From: an uncultured Porphyromonas sp.
Lineage (GTDB): Bacteria; Bacteroidota; Bacteroidia; Bacteroidales; Porphyromonadaceae
Assembly: GCA_900539765.1 (NCBI GenBank)
Contig: UQDF01000031.1
Span: 1 to 24,918 of the forward strand
Length of the DNA: 24,918 bases
Direction: 5' to 3'
Of this stretch, positions 15,472 to 22,389 are shown piece by piece; position 1 is the stretch's first letter, and each line of letters starts with the position of its first letter. A program made the position numbers and the translations under genes. The notes beneath the pieces were generated by a model, which saw only the letters and a list, made by a program, of their open reading frames with translations, searched no databases and was not told where the DNA came from.

Positions 15472-16443
15472 ATGTCTAGACACAAATTACTTTCTTTCAT
15501 ATTTGCTATCTTGCTGGGTTCTCTAGGGCTTGCAGCACAAGAGGCTCTGCCCCTGCATCCAGGCGTAGGATCGGAGTGGTATTACGACATTGCCTCCTTG
15601 AGAGTTCCCTACGGATATGAGTATGGATACATCAAGGTGGCTATCGTCCAGGATACAGTCGTAGATGAGATTCCCTGTCTTAAGACTGTCACGGAGTTTT
15701 ATAACGAGCGGGGTCATTTGTTCGATCGCAAGACCAGGTTGGTGCTTTATGAAGGTGCTAAGGCGTACGACCTGTGCGATGGTAAGAAGTATCTCAAGTA
15801 TGACCTTGATGCTCAGGAGGGAGAGGAGGTACCCATCGGGTTTAACTATCAGCAGATGGATCCCCAAAGACACGGCATCTTAGGCGCTAAGGCTATCGTA
15901 GAGAAGCGTGAGCTAGTCGATATAGATGGTCATCAGCTGATACGACAGCACTACAAGATAGATGTTCGCTACGAAACAGAAGAAGGATCCGTCGTAGACA
16001 CCCTGCGCAGGAGCTTCACGCAGCTTATAGGCTGTGAGGAGCGAGATAATCTGCAGGGGATATTCCCTCTTTGGTATGATCCTACGGGAGATACGCAGCT
16101 CTTCGATAGTCCTAATGAGAAGTTTAGATGCTTCCATAGCCCATCATTTGAGTACAAGGCAAAGTATGGAAATGATTGCGACTATGTATCTTATCCAGTG
16201 GCTATAGAGCTGGTGCAAAGGGCTACGCCAAGGCTTTGGATCGAAGGCGACAAGCTCCTATGGAGCGAAGTGATACCTCAAGTGATCTCCGTCTACGATA
16301 TGTCTGCCACACTCATCCGCAGAGTGACGATAGCAGACGGAGTCTCGTCAGCTGAAGTAGACTTCCTCACAAAGGGAGAGAGCTACCTCTTCGTCGTAGA
16401 GGGCTCTCTGGACCAGAGATATGCGCAGACGTTGCTCTTTTGA
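15472..16443 (+). CDS. Secreted protein of unknown function, paralogue of the preceding gene
   Basis: The 323-residue product has a signal peptide (MSRHKLLSFIFAILLGSLGLAAQ). Its mature start HPGVGSEWYYDIA resembles the IGDKWYY region of the gene before it. The middle is rich in charged residues and beta-prone, with no recognised catalytic motif. The C-terminus (LWIEGDKLLWSEVIPQVISVYD, then SYLFVVEGS and a terminal QTLLF) has the spacing of a T9SS sorting domain but departs from the usual GIYIV wording, so T9SS export is likely rather than certain. It begins 9 bp after the frame-restored end of the upstream gene. The two may be co-expressed cargo of unknown role. Confidence 0.75.
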   Translation: MSRHKLLSFIFAILLGSLGLAAQEALPLHPGVGSEWYYDIASLRVPYGYEYGYIKVAIVQDTVVDEIPCLKTVTEFYNERGHLFDRKTRLVLYEGAKAYDLCDGKKYLKYDLDAQEGEEVPIGFNYQQMDPQRHGILGAKAIVEKRELVDIDGHQLIRQHYKIDVRYETEEGSVVDTLRRSFTQLIGCEERDNLQGIFPLWYDPTGDTQLFDSPNEKFRCFHSPSFEYKAKYGNDCDYVSYPVAIELVQRATPRLWIEGDKLLWSEVIPQVISVYDMSATLIRRVTIADGVSSAEVDFLTKGESYLFVVEGSLDQRYAQTLLF

Positions 16444-16534
16444 TAATACTTCCTATTTGCCTTTAGGTAGTCGCTTCACTTGTAGGTAGCCGCAATAGAC
16501 ACTAGGCGTAAGAGAAGTAGCTCTGCGCTCTGTT

Positions 16535-16571
16535 GCTTGCAGTGAAGCTTAGCCAGTAAGGGCAATACACT
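16535..16571 (+). repeat. Short direct repeat, right copy
   Basis: This is the partner of 14270-14308 in the same orientation, lying after the secreted-protein pair and before the NlpC/P60 promoter. The remaining 16444-16676 interval contains the promoter at 16604-16635 and nothing else that can be supported. Confidence 0.6.
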
Positions 16572-16603
16572 GGAATGCGCGCGAGTGGGGGCGAGGCAGG
16601 GCA

Positions 16604-16635
16604 TTTGTTTTTGCTGGAGGAAATTAGTACCTTTG
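16604..16635 (+). promoter_or_regulatory. Complete Bacteroidota-type promoter for the NlpC/P60 gene
   Basis: A TTTG -33 box (16604-16607) is followed after 20 bp by TACCTTTG (16628-16635). This fits the Bacteroidota primary sigma consensus in sequence and spacing. Transcription would start near 16641, which excludes the upstream in-frame ATG at 16575 and supports 16677 as the start. Confidence 0.75.
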
Positions 16636-16676
16636 TCCCAAATGTACAGCTACCCATAGCTACAACGACATACTGG

Positions 16677-17393
16677 ATGAGTTATAAACCTAGATTTATC
16701 AGACTGCTCCTAAGCACCTGCCTGCTCGCATTGCTCTTGAGTCAATGTGCAGCCAAGAGTCCCAGCGGTATGACCTCCCAGCATCCCGTACTAAAGCGCC
16801 CTCCCATACATCATGTAGGGGGAGATACGAAAGCACAAACGGCACACGACGAATTGGTCGCTGACCTGATCGATACGGGCAAGGAGCTACTAGGCAAGCC
16901 TTACGGTTATAGAGGTAATCTGCCCTGGCGTATGGACTGCTCGGGCTTCGTATCATACATCTACTCGCGATATGGTATCACCGTGCCACGTGGATCCGCT
17001 ACGCAAGCAAACTATGTGAAGCGAATCAAGAGAGAAGAGGTGCTACCAGGAGACTTGCTCTTCTTTACGGGGCGTAATCGCAGTAGCGGTCGTGTGGGGC
17101 ATGTGGCGATGGTCATCGATGTCGTCGATGGCGACCTTGTTATGATGCATAGTACCAATAGTCGTGGTATCATCATCGAGCGACTCAGTCGCAGCGCTTA
17201 CTTCTCGAGTCGCTATCTAAGCGCTGGGCGTGTGCCTGAGATGAATAAGCTGATCGAGGAGGGGGCGATTATGGTCCCCGCGCCAAAGCTATCGCCTATC
17301 GCACCTAATCACCAGATTGATCCGATAGAGATAGATCGTGAGAACCTCCTACCAGAGATTCCTGTTGCTACACCTAAGCAGAGGCGCAGATAG
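16677..17393 (+). CDS. NlpC/P60-family cell-wall hydrolase lipoprotein
   Basis: The 238-residue protein has a lipoprotein signal: a hydrophobic stretch ending LALLLSQC, with Cys24 as the lipidated residue. The NlpC/P60 domain (about 63-190) carries the papain-like catalytic set: Cys88 in MDCSGFVSY, His142 in VGHVAMV, and a third polar residue at His158 in MMHSTN. EVLPGDLLFF is another family signature. It should cleave stem-peptide bonds of peptidoglycan from the periplasmic side, as in Spr/MepS-type endopeptidases. A Pro-rich basic tail of about 40 residues follows the domain. The start is fixed by the promoter just upstream and by the signal peptide. It is followed 54 bp later by pth. Confidence 0.92.
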   Translation: MSYKPRFIRLLLSTCLLALLLSQCAAKSPSGMTSQHPVLKRPPIHHVGGDTKAQTAHDELVADLIDTGKELLGKPYGYRGNLPWRMDCSGFVSYIYSRYGITVPRGSATQANYVKRIKREEVLPGDLLFFTGRNRSSGRVGHVAMVIDVVDGDLVMMHSTNSRGIIIERLSRSAYFSSRYLSAGRVPEMNKLIEEGAIMVPAPKLSPIAPNHQIDPIEIDRENLLPEIPVATPKQRRR

Positions 17394-17447
17394 GCTCTCT
17401 GTGAGACTGGGCGATGCGGTCTCCCTACCATTGACATCTATCGCAAT

Positions 17448-18008
17448 ATGAATCAATACCTAATCGTCGGGCTCGGTAATCCTACAGAGGAGTATCGTGG
17501 CACGAGACACAACATAGGCTTCCGTATGGTGAGCCACCTTGCAGACAAGCAGGGGTGGACTTGGTCTACGGCTCGCCACGGGGAGGTCACCTCGGGACGC
17601 ATTAAGAATGTCCAGCTGACCCTCCTCAAGCCTTCTACCTATATGAACCTAAGTGGCACAGCCGTGCGCTACTGGATGCGGGAGCTGAAGGTGCCAGTAG
17701 ACCATATATTAATCTGTCTCGATGACTTGGCACTCCCCTTTGGCACACTCCGTATGAAGCCTGGCGGCAGTGCTGGCGGGCACAATGGGCTCAAGCATAT
17801 CACGGAGCTTCTCGGTACGGATCGCTATCCACGACTACGCTTTGGCATAGGACATGACTACCCGAGGGGCAAGCAGATAGAGTATGTGCTGGCGCAGTTT
17901 CCCGAGGGGGAGCTGGCCGATATGCCCCGCCTCCTAGAGCGTGTCGATGAGATGATCGAGAGCTTCTGCCTGATGGGCGTGGAGCGGACGATGAATAGCT
18001 TTAACTAA
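17448..18008 (+). CDS. pth: Peptidyl-tRNA hydrolase
   Basis: The 186-residue cytoplasmic enzyme frees tRNA from peptidyl-tRNA that has dropped off ribosomes. All signatures are present: YLIVGLGNP with Asn11, TRHNIGF with catalytic His21, KPSTYMNLSG with Asn67, a LDDLALPFG block with the conserved Asp (92/93), and GGSAGGHNGLK with Asn113. Spacing and length match the E. coli enzyme almost residue for residue. The S4-domain gene starts 6 bp after its stop codon, so the two are co-translated or tightly coupled. Both act on ribosome-derived peptidyl-tRNA, which makes the pairing functionally plausible. Confidence 0.97.
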   Translation: MNQYLIVGLGNPTEEYRGTRHNIGFRMVSHLADKQGWTWSTARHGEVTSGRIKNVQLTLLKPSTYMNLSGTAVRYWMRELKVPVDHILICLDDLALPFGTLRMKPGGSAGGHNGLKHITELLGTDRYPRLRFGIGHDYPRGKQIEYVLAQFPEGELADMPRLLERVDEMIESFCLMGVERTMNSFN

Positions 18009-18014
18009 ACCGAT

Positions 18015-18497
18015 ATGAGTAGAGCGGTACGAATAGATAGCTTCCTCTGGGCGGTGCGTATCTTCAAGACACGCTCCATAGCGCAGGATGCCTGCCGCAA
18101 GGGTAGGGTAGCGATCAATGATGTGACTGCTAAGCCAGCCAAGATGGTTATGGCGGGTGACATCATATCGGTGCGCAAGCCGCCCGTGACGCTATCCTTT
18201 AAGGTGCTACAGACCACGACCAATCGTATGGGCGCTAAGCTCGTCCCTGAGTATATCCTCAATGTGACGCCTCCTGAGCAGTACGAGCTACTAGAGATGA
18301 AGCGTATGTCGGGCTATGTGGATCGTGCACAGGGCCTTGGCAGACCGACCAAGCGTGAGCGACGGGACCTAGAGCAATTTCTTCAGGCTCCAGTCATTGA
18401 TGAGCCACTTATAGAGGAGTGGGACGAAGAGCCACTGGACTACGATGAGGAGCAAGACAATCCCTCATCCGATCTCCTCGACTGGGACAACTGGTAA
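18015..18497 (+). CDS. S4-domain RNA-binding protein, Hsp15/HslR/RqcP-like
   Basis: The 160-residue protein opens with an S4 domain at about 6-70: RIDSFLWAVRIFKTRSIAQ, KGRVAINDVTAKPAKMVMAGDII. This is the same order of blocks as in Hsp15, which binds stalled 50S subunits carrying peptidyl-tRNA. After a basic middle (GRPTKRERRDLEQF) comes a strongly acidic tail rich in Asp, Glu and Trp (about 125-160), absent from E. coli Hsp15 as far as I recall. It sits 6 bp after pth. A role in rescuing stalled large subunits or in ribosome quality control is a family-based inference. Confidence 0.85.
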   Translation: MSRAVRIDSFLWAVRIFKTRSIAQDACRKGRVAINDVTAKPAKMVMAGDIISVRKPPVTLSFKVLQTTTNRMGAKLVPEYILNVTPPEQYELLEMKRMSGYVDRAQGLGRPTKRERRDLEQFLQAPVIDEPLIEEWDEEPLDYDEEQDNPSSDLLDWDNW

Positions 18498-18512
18498 GTA
18501 GCTGCTGACGAG

Positions 18513-19664
18513 ATGCAGTACACGCCTCGCATACTGATCATCCATAGAGCGCTGGCTCCCTATCGGATAGACCTCTTCTCCCACTTGGCGAAGCGGTACG
18601 ATGTCGAGCTATACCTAGAGTATGGTCAGCCACTAGAGCAAGACTTTAACTTAGCACAGCAGGGGGAGCGCATACAGTTTGACTATAAGCTATTAGCCCC
18701 TGGGGGGCGTCTCTTGCCTAATCTGCGTCCCGAGCTACTGCGTATCTTGCGCCAGCCGTATGACTTGATCCTCTGTAGCGAATTTAACCTCCTGACAGGG
18801 ATGCTCTACTTACTACGTGGACGCTCCGCACGTCCCCTACCACGTCTGGTCTCTATGTGCGATGACAATATGGTCATCGCTGAGGCTACGCTACGGGACT
18901 CATCATATTTGCCCAAGCGCTGGCTACTAGATCGCATCGATGGGGTAATCCTCTGTAGCGAACAGGTGAAGGATCGCTATCGAGACCTGTGTCGTGGAGA
19001 ACTATCGAAGTGGCACTACCTACCGATCGTACAAGATGAGCAATACTTGCAGCGACAGGTCGCACTAGCTGAGGCACAGACCACAGCGCTACGCTCCCGC
19101 TATGCTCTCCCTGACGGGCGGGCGATAATCCTCTACGTGGGGCGGCTCGACAAGGTAAAGAACTTGCCACGCCTCCTAGAGGCTTTCAGACTAGTTATCG
19201 ACGAAGGGCTAGACCTCCAGCTGCTGATGGTGGGCGATGGACCGATGGACGCGGAGCTGCGTCAGCAAGCTACGATGCTCAAGCTAGAGGAGCGTGTCAC
19301 ATTTGCCGGCAAGCAGCAGGGGAGTGATCTCTATGCGCATTACGGACTCGGAGATGCGCTGATACTGCCGAGTACTGACGAGCTCTTTGGGGCGACGGTT
19401 GCTGAGGCGCTAGCGCTAGGCAGGCCTGTAGCGGTGAGCGAGGTGGCGGGCTCCTGCACACTCGTTCGCTCTGAGCGGGAGGGTTACCGACTGAACCCTC
19501 TAGATACGGAGGATATAGCACGAGCCTTGCGACATCTCTATGACCTGATAGGGGAGCGCTGTGGTGGGATCACTAGACAGTCGCTACTGCCCTACACTTT
19601 CGACCAATATATGTCGCAGCTAGATGGCTATCTAGATAGTTTGATCGCTGAGCGCTATAAGTAG
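18513..19664 (+). CDS. Glycosyltransferase family 4 (group 1) enzyme
   Basis: The 383-residue enzyme has a two-domain GT-B plan. The N-terminal domain begins PRILIIHRALAPYRIDLF, typical of GT4 acceptor-side folds. The C-terminal domain starts at ILYVGRLDKVKN (about 207-217), followed by LLMVGDGPM. The nucleotide-sugar signature EX7E is Glu290 and Glu298 in ELFGATVAEALALG. It should be a retaining transferase for surface polysaccharide or LPS sugars; donor and acceptor are unknown. There is no signal peptide, consistent with a cytosolic or membrane-face location. The next gene's ATG directly follows its TAG, so the two are translationally linked. Confidence 0.9.
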   Translation: MQYTPRILIIHRALAPYRIDLFSHLAKRYDVELYLEYGQPLEQDFNLAQQGERIQFDYKLLAPGGRLLPNLRPELLRILRQPYDLILCSEFNLLTGMLYLLRGRSARPLPRLVSMCDDNMVIAEATLRDSSYLPKRWLLDRIDGVILCSEQVKDRYRDLCRGELSKWHYLPIVQDEQYLQRQVALAEAQTTALRSRYALPDGRAIILYVGRLDKVKNLPRLLEAFRLVIDEGLDLQLLMVGDGPMDAELRQQATMLKLEERVTFAGKQQGSDLYAHYGLGDALILPSTDELFGATVAEALALGRPVAVSEVAGSCTLVRSEREGYRLNPLDTEDIARALRHLYDLIGERCGGITRQSLLPYTFDQYMSQLDGYLDSLIAERYK

Positions 19665-20630
19665 ATGATACAAAGCTATAAGAGTTCGCTCCCAGCACCA
19701 CTGGCACTCCTTGTCTCGATAGTCGTGTGTCAACTATGTACCGCTATACAGTGGTATCTAGGTGATCCTATAAGCTCCGAAGTAGACAAGACGATGGCTC
19801 TAGTCGCTCTAGTGGCAAACGATCTAGCACTCGTAGCTACCCTAGGACTATCGGATCGCATAGCCATACAGCTCCTACTCATCACGCCTCGTCAGCGACC
19901 GCTCTTACTACTCCTGCAGGCATTGCTCTTGGTGCCACTGACCACATTCTTTACGCTCAGTTGGTCTATCTGGGCACTCCCAGCGCTGCTCATCTCGCTA
20001 TACCTGCAGATGCTCTGCTACAGTCGTCCTGACAGGCTGCAGAGACTCACCGTCGCTGGACTCATGATGGGCATAGCCGTGCTACTCTATCCCCCGTTGC
20101 TTCTGATCGTACCGCTGAGCTTGTCGCTGCTTGCCTTGATGAAGGTGCGTCAGCTACGCGCTTACCTAGCTTATCTCTGTGGCTTCATAGCGATCCTCTG
20201 GCTCGTACTGCCCACGCTCTACCTCTGGCAAGGTGCTACACCATTGATAAACCTCTATACGCAGCTGTGGTGCAGTGTAGAGACGCTTCTAAGCCCCGCT
20301 ACGCCCTTCGACTGGATAGGGTGGGGCGTTATAGCTCTGTTGCTCATTATGGCGCGTGTCGGGCTAGAAAGCATTCGTGGCGGCTCTCACGTCGTCACCT
20401 GGTACAGACAGAGAGCGCTGCTACTGATGAGTACCTTCGTCCTCTTGCTGGCACTCGTTCAGGCAGAGACGATGCGCTCTACGCTCCTACTAGCCGTACC
20501 GCTGGTCATCATACCGATCATCCCCTGGGCGAGTCAGCTCTCACGCCATACGTGGCGCTACCTGCTACCGCTACTCGTCATCCTCGTCCTCACGATGCAG
20601 CTCCTCCTCGCAGGCCTCGTCGTCCTCTAG
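19665..20630 (+). CDS. Polytopic inner-membrane protein of unknown function
   Basis: The 321-residue protein is almost entirely hydrophobic, with about eight or nine predicted membrane segments, for example APLALLVSIVVCQLCTAIQW near the N-terminus and LLPLLVILVLTMQLLLAGLV at the C-terminus. Short basic loops such as RPDRLQR separate them. No family motif was recognised. Its ATG is contiguous with the stop codon of the glycosyltransferase gene, so it may help in the same surface-glycan step, for example as a polymerase or flippase-like partner, but this is inference from position only. A bidirectional terminator follows. Confidence 0.8.
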   Translation: MIQSYKSSLPAPLALLVSIVVCQLCTAIQWYLGDPISSEVDKTMALVALVANDLALVATLGLSDRIAIQLLLITPRQRPLLLLLQALLLVPLTTFFTLSWSIWALPALLISLYLQMLCYSRPDRLQRLTVAGLMMGIAVLLYPPLLLIVPLSLSLLALMKVRQLRAYLAYLCGFIAILWLVLPTLYLWQGATPLINLYTQLWCSVETLLSPATPFDWIGWGVIALLLIMARVGLESIRGGSHVVTWYRQRALLLMSTFVLLLALVQAETMRSTLLLAVPLVIIPIIPWASQLSRHTWRYLLPLLVILVLTMQLLLAGLVVL

Positions 20631-20649
20631 GATAATAAGCGCATACAAA

Positions 20650-20680
20650 AGGAGGCTGTCAACTCTCGTGACAGCCTCCT
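20650..20680. terminator. Bidirectional terminator between convergent genes
   Basis: AGGAGGCTGTCA (20650-20661) and TGACAGCCTCCT (20669-20680) are perfect 12-bp arms around a 7-base loop. On the minus strand the stem is followed by TTTTG, a good tail for the operon ending at 20728. On the plus strand the tail is weaker (CTCGATTCTT). Confidence 0.8.
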
Positions 20681-20727
20681 CTCGATTCTTGTTGTCTAAC
20701 TTCTATCTAACCGTCAAAGCGTTGCGC

Positions 20728-21132
20728 TCATTGCGCCTTGCTCGTGCGTAGCTCTTTCCAAAGATCTATGACGAGTAGGACGGCGACGACGCAGACAAAT
20801 GGTAGTATGGCTGCCTGTGCCCACGAGAAGTGGGGTAGGAGATCCGTGCAGAGGTGACAGATATTGAGCAGTAGGGTGAGACAAGCGAGTACGAAACTGA
20901 CGATAGTGCTCCAGCGTTGCTTGCCGTAGCAACTACAGAGCAGACCGACGAGTGGTACTAGGTAGAGTGCCCATCCCGTGAAGGTGGTCATGGCTGGGAG
21001 CTTCTCTGTGGTCATCTCCTCCGTTGCTACGCTGAGACCAGCAAAGAGTGGCATCAGCTCACAGAGCGTGTGGAAGATGTATCCCATCGGGATGAAAGCC
21101 CATAGGAGGGCGGTGCGAGTTTGTCTATTCAT
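20728..21132 (-). CDS. Small integral membrane protein, last gene of the TonB-receptor operon
   Basis: The 134-residue protein has about four predicted membrane segments, including ALLWAFIPMGYIFHTLCELM, WALYLVPLVGLLCSCY, IVSFVLACLTLLLNICHLC and AAILPFVCVVAVLLVIDLW. No domain was recognised. It starts 6 bp after the lipoprotein gene's stop, so it belongs to the same operon. Possible roles are inner-membrane handling of whatever the receptor imports. It is much smaller than the PepSY-type membrane protein reported in xenosiderophore operons of Bacteroides, so it is not an obvious equivalent. Confidence 0.8.
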   Translation of the reverse strand: MNRQTRTALLWAFIPMGYIFHTLCELMPLFAGLSVATEEMTTEKLPAMTTFTGWALYLVPLVGLLCSCYGKQRWSTIVSFVLACLTLLLNICHLCTDLLPHFSWAQAAILPFVCVVAVLLVIDLWKELRTSKAQ

Positions 21133-21138
21133 GATTAT

Positions 21139-22350
21139 TTAGAGTTTGATGATTGTATAGATACCTGCGGGCGTAGTTACTACTGGCTTACTGCTACCCT
21201 GTCCTGTAGCTGGGTCGTAGCTGTAGAAGCCCATACCGTCTTTAGCGTGTATGCCGAAGTAGATCTTGCCGTTGTACTCTATAGTACCATTGGCACTCCA
21301 GCCACTAGAGCCTGGGAGGGGGAGCATCTTACCCTTGCCACTCTTGAGGTCTAGCTCGTAGGGGACGAAGTCTTTGTTTTTGGTATAGGTCTTGTCGTTG
21401 GGATCGACAACGAGCGAAGGCTTCTCTAGGAAGAAGTAGACCTTGTCCTTGTAGTAGGTCATCTTTATACCATAAGAAGTGGGCTCTGCATCATCAGCTT
21501 TGGTCACGGAGACGTAGTACTCCTTGTCAAAGTCAGTCTCGCCCTTTTTGATTTTCAAGATACCCTCAGGCCTGCCAAACATAGCACTGCGAGGTCCTGA
21601 ATAGAAGTATATGTTACCTGCCTCGTCGAGGATGGCACTGGTGTGTCCGACCATACCAAGGCTCTGTACGCGAGAGTCCTTGATGACCTTCTCGACCTTG
21701 TCCGTGGCGACATCAATGACCGCCACAGAGGCTGGCTCATCGTATAGCTCCATCATAGACTTTGTCTGATTGAGACAGAGGAAGAGCTTGCCATCTCGCA
21801 CGATACCAGTCCCAGCATCGGGATCTTTGTCAGGAGCCTCAGCCTTTGGATCTGTAGCAGCATAGGGAGAGAGGTCTATCTCGCCCATCTCCTGCATGGT
21901 GGAGGGGTTAAAGATGACGAGCTGACCACGGCTAGCGCAGGTCACGCCGTAAGCCTTCGTATCGCTGGCGAAGATGACCTCGAGAACGTTGGGAGAACCC
22001 TTGAAGGAGAGCGTGGCGACCTCCTTGAGCTTGCCCTGGCTCATCTGATACTTGTGTAGCGTCTGCTCGCCTCCATAGCCGAACATACTACCTGACATAG
22101 CGTAAATATAGTCACCGTACTTCTCTAGGAAGAGGTGCCCCACGGGGAGGGTCTGCGAATTGTCAAATGAGGTCTGCACGCCCTCTGAGAGGTCTGCTAG
22201 GGGTGTGAGCTGGAAGGCATTCTCCACCTGTGAGGCGTAGATAAACTTGGCTTCCTGTGTCTGCTGAGGAGTGTTTTCCTCCTTTTGGCACGAGCTGAGT
22301 GTGACTAGCCCTAAGAGGGCTGTCATGATTAGTAAGCTAAGATGCTTCAT
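21139..22350 (-). CDS. DUF4374-like beta-propeller lipoprotein
   Basis: The 403-residue protein begins MKHLSLLIMTALLGLVTLSSC, a lipoprotein signal with Cys21. A start 10 codons earlier (22380) is in frame but would displace the signal. The mature part has repeated strand-rich blades with bits such as HLFLEKYGDYIYAMSG, VIDVATDKVEKVI, VGHTSAILDEAGNIYFYSG and SANGTIEYNGKIYFGIHAK, consistent with the YncE-like DUF4374 family. In Bacteroides thetaiotaomicron I recall that XusB, a surface lipoprotein that captures enterobactin-type siderophores, is of this kind and is encoded next to its TonB receptor. The same arrangement here suggests a ligand-capturing surface lipoprotein, but the ligand could differ. 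It lies 39 bp after the receptor gene. Confidence 0.8.
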   Translation of the reverse strand: MKHLSLLIMTALLGLVTLSSCQKEENTPQQTQEAKFIYASQVENAFQLTPLADLSEGVQTSFDNSQTLPVGHLFLEKYGDYIYAMSGSMFGYGGEQTLHKYQMSQGKLKEVATLSFKGSPNVLEVIFASDTKAYGVTCASRGQLVIFNPSTMQEMGEIDLSPYAATDPKAEAPDKDPDAGTGIVRDGKLFLCLNQTKSMMELYDEPASVAVIDVATDKVEKVIKDSRVQSLGMVGHTSAILDEAGNIYFYSGPRSAMFGRPEGILKIKKGETDFDKEYYVSVTKADDAEPTSYGIKMTYYKDKVYFFLEKPSLVVDPNDKTYTKNKDFVPYELDLKSGKGKMLPLPGSSGWSANGTIEYNGKIYFGIHAKDGMGFYSYDPATGQGSSKPVVTTPAGIYTIIKL

Positions 22351-22389
22351 CGTTCTATTATTTATTAGGGTTATAATCATCTTGAGTAG

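Noticed and set aside
16575..16676. Longer N-terminus for the NlpC/P60 protein
   Set aside because: The extension contains the TTTG-N20-TACCTTTG promoter, and the lipoprotein signal starts properly only at 16677.
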